Positions 57,925-64,000 of a stretch of 64,000 nucleotides of DNA are shown here, piece after piece. The DNA comes from Dryococelus australis (taxonomy: Eukaryota; Arthropoda; Insecta; Phasmatodea; Phasmatidae): the NCBI GenBank assembly GCA_029891345.1, contig CM057003.1:9056209-9120208 (forward strand), in the 5' to 3' direction. Every line of letters begins with the position of its first letter. The stretch's first letter is position 1. The notes below the pieces were generated by a model, which saw only the letters and a list, made by a program, of their open reading frames with translations, did no database searches and had not been told where the DNA came from. The translations under genes were made by a program, and so were the position numbers.

Positions 57925-58640
57925 ATAATTTCGAAACCAATGAAGGTATCAAAATTCTTATTTATTATTCGTAAATTGCACTACGAAGCTCATAAAACAC
58001 AGTCTGTGTCGGTTCCGAGATGTAATTTAGTAATATATCGATATCAACGCAGGTTTTTAAATTTAAATATACGCATTTCTCCCAATAGCATAACATGTTA
58101 TTATAGGCCGTTCATGGTAAAATGAGCACTTTTGAAAGCCCTGCTTAAAATCTACTTGTGTGCACGCTGTGTATTCTTTTACCTTGCGTAAAATTAACAT
58201 TGCCATTGGCCTCATTACTTTATTTATCTATCGGTCAAGGGAAACTGTAAAATTATTAGATAAGTATCTTATAAATTTGCCAATTTTTACACTTCGACGC
58301 AATAAAAAAACAGAAAGCGGCGATATAAATAATTCATATCTTCACAAATGGTTAACTAACACTTTTCAAGTGATGTTAAGATATGGAACTACTTTCCATA
58401 CATCGTTACCAACTTTACTTAGCGTATGCCACTCAGTACGCCCGTTAAACTATATGCAGGCAGGGGCAGTGACGTTTTTCTATGGTTGATTTCAAAAGTG
58501 CTCACTTTAACGTGAACAGCCTTTAAGCGGCGAGTTCAGTGACGTGAAAATTTTGGAAACCCGACCAATACATTTTGTGATATAAGGGTTGTTCATAGGT
58601 GCATGAATTTGACTGTAGCTGTGGCGGGGTTGTTTACTTC
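57925..58640. repeat. Repeat R3 copy interrupted by an H1 MITE
   Basis: 57925-58103 and 58526-58640 together are the reverse complement of the continuous R3 copy at 63105-63425 (words: AAAACACAG, AATAGCATAACATG, GAGTTCAGTGACGTG, ACTGTAGCTGTGGCGGGG). Confidence 0.7.
58104..58522. mobile_element. Harbinger-like MITE (H1 long form) with TTA duplication
   Basis: It is flanked by TTA at 58101-58103 and 58523-58525. The uninterrupted repeat at about 63227 has a single TTA at this point. The ends TAGGCCGTTCATGGTAAAAT and ...TTTAACGTGAACAGCCT are inverted. A 3-bp TTA duplication fits PIF/Harbinger. Confidence 0.8.
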
Positions 58641-58824
58641 ATCCACTGGTCTGTCCAGCGGATTATTCCTAGACAGATGAAGCATGTGATACAGTAACAC
58701 ACATGGCGGTATGATTAAAGAAGGTAGGCGCGCGCGCATGTTAGATGGGGAAGGGTGGTAGTTGATGACGTCACCATCGAGTCACTGCTCCCAGCGGACC
58801 ACAACACTAGTGCACTTTTTTTTT

Positions 58825-59060
58825 AAAACTACCTTATTCTAAGTGTTAAGTGTAAGTCCGAATGTAGGGTCGGGTTCTAATTGCATCTCAGGGCTGAGTC
58901 CCTTACGCCTAAAGGAGAGGGAGTTGAATACAAAGGAGGCGGGCATCGCGGCCGAGAGGGAATGGGTAGACATGGCCATCACTTTGGGGCCACGCCTACC
59001 ACCCTAAGTGTAGTGTAGTTAAAGCTACATTAAGAAGGGGTATAGTAAAATCCATACCGA
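58825..59060. repeat. Interspersed repeat R4, copy 2
   Basis: Direct-orientation copy of 33225-33420 (TTCTAAGTGTTAAGTGTA, ATTGCATCTCAGGGC, CCCTTACGCCTA). Confidence 0.6.
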
Positions 59061-61153
59061 CAGCAAAGGAGTTAAACTCGTGGGAGCACTAGTGAAAATG
59101 CTAAAAGAGATAGCAGGTGTGGAGTCCATGCTGTTGAATATTGGAGTGAAGAATATAGTAGAGAGGCGGTGGGGATTTGGGCCAGCATAATGTGGAACAG
59201 CCATCCATGTTCCTGCGTGGGCAGCCTGACTACCCGCACAGCAATATTGACAGCAGTGACTTCAGGCAGGGTCCTTAAGCCTCCAGAACACTAGTGCAAT
59301 ACACTCTGCGGGGGATGTCGTTTCTTGCTGAAAGAAACATGCCTTACTATGCTGTTGTGGGCGGCGGAACCAGTTGGGCAGGGGGGTCATATGACCCCTA
59401 ATAATCTACTGTAAAGGTCAGTTTCTCAGGATAAACAGTAAATCCGCAATAAAATTAAGACTTTTGTTGTTAAATTAATACCGCACGTAAATAGAAATTT
59501 GAGTATTATTATCAAATATACTTCCAGTAGAATGGTGTAGTATTTCAATAATGTGTATGATCCGAGATTTGTTGTAGCAGTTATGATGTATTAAATGTAT
59601 ACTTGTTAGGCCTATGTAAGTTTTGGGCAAGCCTCAATAAGTTAGTATTTTTCTGTGATATTATGATACTCACTGCTGTTAATTTTTATTTAAACTAATT
59701 TTTTTTTTTTTCGGCTTTTGACCTCCTGATGACAGACACCATCCACCGCCCCCGTGTGCTGTATATGGCTGTATTAATAGGAACACTGCGAATGCGAGTA
59801 CCTGCACATTCCCGAAAAGAGGAAAACTGGCAGATACTATGGATAAATGCTTGTAGACAGCTGCGTTGAGAGGTTTAGGTAGAGGCGCTTAAGATCGAGG
59901 TCTTGATCGCCGCACGCCGCTGGGGGTGAAGTGAGGTGGAGCTGGAGATGCAAAGATTGGTACTTAATTAATATACTGCACGCCCCACGTGTGGTCAGCG
60001 ACACTTTTCCTGTGACAACTTTGGGCGCTACTTTTTCTGAGGCGGAGAAAGGCGAGAGTTTTAACTTTCACTTCCCAAACGTCACAAATTTAATTTTACT
60101 ATATAATTTTGCCACAGCTAGCTTCGGGACCTTTGAAAAGTGAGAAAAATAATTCCTCATTCAAGTGTAGGTAACACTACAATATGGAAACTAGACATAG
60201 AGATCGTCAATACGACAAGAGACTAATGGAACCCTTCTTTAAATTACCAACTGTTATTTTAATTAATATCAAAAAGAACAAACTATTGTGTCGTCATTAT
60301 CAAATATTCATGTGGACAAAGTGACATATGTTTACAATCCAAGCCACATTCAAAAACAACATTTTACTAAAATAACAATGAAGAGAAGACACAACTTCTT
60401 GAAGATTAGATAAGAAATAATAATTTACCTAACATAGGGAGAAGAAAGAAAAAAAATACTCATTTTCAGAAACTTCTAAATTATCCTTCAATTAACGTGT
60501 GGCTAACTAACTATACGGCCATATAGAACCTTGAATGTAATATCGACTAGCGATGACGATGATCCTCCTTCAGTGTACTTTGATCACTCAAGCTCTCTCT
60601 GCTCGAACACTGGTTACTGGACTTCCGCGGTGGCTGGAAGTGTTGATATGCCGTTACACTCCAGAGGCAGCGATGGATCCCTAGCAGTGTCATATGATCT
60701 TCCTTCCTCGGGTCATCATCAGTTCCTGGAGTGAAGTTATTCCTTCACAGTTCTTCATTAAATCATATGCTGTCCAATTTTAATATCGACAGTTGATGTC
60801 GTAACCATCAATTCTATAAATCAGGGCTGGACAGCAGAACAAAAAAATATTAACTTTCTATATCAGATTGGCCGACTTCTCAACTTTCTTTTTGCCCTTC
60901 TGAAAAACGAATCATCGTATTCCTAACAAACAAAAAAAAAATCAGAACAAAACAAAATTTGTCATAAGAAGTGTCGCCTCTCTACATTTGCAATATATCT
61001 CTAATTTCATAGAGGTGAAAGCAAACATTCCTGCATCAACAACAAATTATAATAACTTTGAAAACATAGAGAAATGCAATAAATTATTATTTAATCCTAT
61101 CTAAAATTAACAAATCAAGTATCCAAAATATGTACAAATTACCAGGTGTTACA
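59061..61153. other. Intron, unannotated
   Basis: Short open frames (for example 60531-60734) show no domain. No repeat boundaries are recognised. Confidence 0.3.
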
Positions 61154-61292
61154 CGGTGGAATGCAAAGGCGGTGGAAAACGGGAGTGCCTCGAGATAACC
61201 CGCCAGCCAACGGCGACGGCCGCCACGTTTTCCGAATGCGAAAATATTAGTGTCTTGGCCGGGAATCAAACCCCGTTTTTCTTGATGGCATT
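61154..61292 (-). mobile_element. Truncated S1 SINE
   Basis: GGTGGAATGCAAAGGCGGTG, a GAGATAACCCGCCAGCC body block and box B-like GGGAATCAAACCCC are present; head and tail are lost. Confidence 0.6.
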
Positions 61293-63104
61293 GTAAGGGA
61301 GGAAACAGGTAGACAAAATGTTGGCAGTCTAGTTTCGAAATATTCGTTATACTCTGCACAGTTCACAGCAGCTATCATTTAAGTTTCACTGTTTAAAATG
61401 ATGCAAAAAAACCCATTTAAGATACTTTAAAAAATAAAAGTAGAAACCATTGTAGATATGTATAAATTACATCACATCAGTATGTTTCATATACTTAAAG
61501 TAAAATACATAATGTCATTAGATCCCATGACATGGAGTGAGTGATTGGATGTCCCCTCTCAACAGTACCTCTGAGGATAGCAATCGTATGGAGGAAGTGG
61601 TTTGGAGGTCAAAGAACCAGTTGCGCGAACTTGAGAAAGGGAGCAAGGCAGCCGACAGGAGCTACCAGTTCTTCAGTGTACGTCGGATGAGTATCCAGCC
61701 ACAACCTCCAGCATCCCCCGCAAGGGCCAGCGCTTTTCAGATTGGTAGACATGGTCTAAGGGATGATGCAATGGGGTATTCTGGAGTTGCTACATCTTTT
61801 CAAACCGATAATGAAATGATTAATCCTTCTGTAAAACACAACGACCATATAGTGGCAGGATGAAGACCCGGTAGGAGAGGAGATTGTCGGGCAAAGTATT
61901 TGAAGAAGGTGTGACTGTACAACCCACAGAGACGAAAAGGGTACTCGAATCTACAGAAATGTTGAGAAGGCCCCGACAAGGATTCTGAAGAAGATCAGTG
62001 ATGTGATCTTTCGGATTTGTCGTGAAGGCTCTCGGACGGAGCCGAAGGATGTCCACGTCAACCTTCTGGCACTCTACGATGGTCTGGATGTTGCAGTGTC
62101 TGTTCGGGACGAACAGCCTTGAGATGAGGGCCGCGTTACGCTCTCGCTTCTTAGCCTCCCGCGCGAGCGAGTGAAGAGGAAGAAAGAGAGTCTTTACATG
62201 GCAACGATGGTGGAGGCAAGTCAATGATGGGTTTCGAATCACAGACACGCGCTGCTGATCCTGGCTGAATTGTTTCGTGTGTTTATCTGAAGAACGCTCT
62301 ACATTACTGACCTCGTTCTCTCATCACGACTCGGGGTATGTCGAATCTTCAAGATGGTCACGAACAACACTATATAAATATTGTGACAGGCCTCTGCGCC
62401 GGGAGTTGAGTTGGAGTTGAAGAGTGAATAAGTGGCTGAGTTCAGGGCTAAAAAAAAAAAATGAGCAGCGGAAGAAGTGACCAGTGGCTGGACTATTGGC
62501 CTAGATGCGTGAGTGGTAGGCATTATAAATGATGGCAACATATAGACTGAATACGTGTTAATAATGAGTATGAGTTAATTGCGTGTTACCAACAGAGACA
62601 ATTAAGAAGAATGTTAGAGTTGAAATTGGCATTAAATATTGCGCCCACTGTTAAATATAAAGGTTAAAAGTGGATACAGATAGTTTATGATGTAAATAAT
62701 ATCAGAGTGAATAAATTAGAAAGCACATTTAGTTTCTTTTATTTTTATTAAGATCTCCATCCCTCACGAACTCACATGCGTCCGTCAGGGGTCCCCATAT
62801 AACAATACATATGTTTCAAGCATACACATGCAACTGAAAAAGCGAAAGTATGCATTTGAGTCGCTTTTATTGCCAGCCGGTGTCCCGACAGTGACGTCAT
62901 GCGGGAGACACACTAAACATGTCGCCCGTTAGCACCTACCTCCTCTAATCATAGTGCCATGAGTAACACAAGTATTGAACACATGCGAAAGGTTGTTTGT
63001 TGTTGATATTACAGACAAAAAACCGCAGGTTTAATTTTATGTTCATAGCTTGATTAAAATCTATCATGTCTTTGTCACAGTCCACACCAATGTAACATCT
63101 ACCA
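61293..63104. other. Intron; moderately GC-rich segment at 61537-62250
   Basis: Two overlapping open frames occur (plus 61537-61863, minus 61820-62248) with no recognisable domain. The minus-strand frame may derive from an unclassified repeat. Confidence 0.25.
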
Positions 63105-63425
63105 GTGAAATATGTACTTTACCCCGCCATAGCTACAGTCAAATACATATACGTATGAAAACCCCCTTATATCTCGAAAAGTCCTCGCCGGATTTTCAGT
63201 ATAATCACGTCACTGAACTCGTCGCATAAAAGCATGTTATGCTATTGAGAGAAACGAGTGTATTTCAATTTAAACAACCAAAGACGATATTGTTATCTCA
63301 GTAATTAATTTAATTTCGGAACATATACTGTGTTTTATGAGTCCCATACTGCCAATTACACATTGGGAATAAAAATTTCGATACCTTCAGCGGTTGGGAA
63401 GATATTTGGTGTGAATAACTTAGCT
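63105..63425. repeat. Repeat R3, uninterrupted copy
   Basis: Reverse complement of 57925-58103 plus 58526-58640; it shows the empty site of the 58-kb MITE. A weaker relative is at about 28590-28700. Confidence 0.7.
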
Positions 63426-63488
63426 GAATAATTATGTATAATGTTAATTTTTTGCGGATGGTAAATGAAACGAAGTGAATGTTTTCAG

Positions 63489-63604
63489 GAATCCTAACGC
63501 CCCGAAGAGGTTCTCCTACCTGACCCATAGCAGAAAGGAATGGCAGCAGTATGACATCGACTGGCCTGAATATGATGTCAAAAATCAATCATATATCACC
63601 CTTG
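63489..63604 (+). CDS. Neuroligin exon E
   Basis: This internal exon of 116 nt (phase 2 to phase 1) follows exon D through a Gly codon (GG|G): NPNAPKRFSYLTHSRKEWQQ then YDIDWPEYDVKNQSYITLG. The TG(N/D)PN...W..YD...YL.(I/L)G pattern is the C-terminal end of the neuroligin esterase domain, just before the K-R..HYR segment. A possible sequon NQS is present. Acceptor TTTTCAG/G, donor CTTG/GTAAGT (consensus). The remaining exons for stalk, transmembrane helix and cytoplasmic tail lie beyond the window. Confidence 0.95.
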
Positions 63605-64000
63605 GTAAGTAGCAGTTTAACTACAGATCAGATTCTAAGTTTCCGTTTTTTTAAGACAAGGTCTCAATTCCTATATTGAAAGTTTTCATTTTAGTTAAGT
63701 AGCATTTCTTATGGTATTTATGGTGATTTCAATAATGGGAGAATTTTGTAGGAACTCCAAACTTGAACCAGCAACAAAGTAATGAGTTTATTATGGTAGG
63801 GTAGATGCAGCATTAAGTAAATTATATTATTTATTTTAATATTCACTATAGTATGTAGTTTAATAACATAAGCGTATAAATCTAAGAGTCATTAAACCAT
63901 TTCTAAAAAGTTGTTCTACGTTTATAGTTTTTTTTTTTTTGGGTGATGGATATAAAACTGAGCTAAATTTTCTCTATCACGTACCACTTTTCACGTCATG
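63605..64000. other. Start of the next neuroligin intron
   Basis: AT-rich, nothing recognised. Confidence 0.4.

Noticed and set aside
61820..62248. 142-codon minus-strand frame as a real gene
   Set aside because: No domain or homology is recognised and composition is unremarkable; could be repeat-derived, so only noted as unclassified.

Overview
The window reads as one AT-rich, intron-dominated piece of a large, transposon-rich arthropod nuclear genome. It is very probably an insect, because the exons resemble insect neuroligins and the SINEs and small DNA transposons are of arthropod type; the species cannot be fixed from the sequence. No prokaryotic features are present (no operons, Shine-Dalgarno sites or CRISPR).

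The only conventional gene is a neuroligin, an esterase-fold cell-adhesion protein, on the + strand. Five internal exons are visible at 19143-19343, 31045-31327, 51516-51873, 55134-55291 and 63489-63604. Each has GT/AG borders and the phases fit end to end (1-1, 1-2, 2-0, 0-2, 2-1), giving 372 codons of one continuous frame. The exons are strikingly GC-rich against AT-rich introns of about 11.7, 20.2, 3.3 and 8.2 kb. The first exons (signal peptide, N-terminal esterase part) and the last exons (stalk, membrane segment, PDZ ligand) lie outside the window.

Two things stand out in the 20-kb intron before the third exon. First, 38132-48807 is a 10.7-kb near-palindromic element: about 4-kb inverted arms around a 2.9-kb spacer, flanked by an exact 6-bp target duplication (AATTTT). 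Both arms carry decayed copies of the C-terminal part of a Polinton/Maverick-type integrase, so I read it as a rearranged, non-autonomous Polinton-class element. It sits inside an older terminal-inverted-repeat transposon. Second, 49800-51230 holds an array of about eight to ten decayed tandem copies of the start of the third exon (acceptor side plus roughly 100 bp of coding sequence), directly upstream of the functional exon. One copy is still open and recognisably neuroligin-like.

The rest is layered repeats. tRNA-headed SINEs occur at 1.8, 8.9, 9.5, 32.3, 53.7, 54.9 and 61.2 kb, with other families at 15.3 and 22.3 kb. Harbinger-, hAT- and piggyBac-like MITEs are often nested in one another with target duplications still readable. 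There is a 57-bp minisatellite (10.2-10.9 kb, 12 copies), a 73-bp satellite (35.0-37.0 kb, 27 copies), a 135-bp-arm hairpin (25.2-25.5 kb), possible Helitron ends, and microsatellites. Several of these elements sit within 20-75 bp of exon borders.
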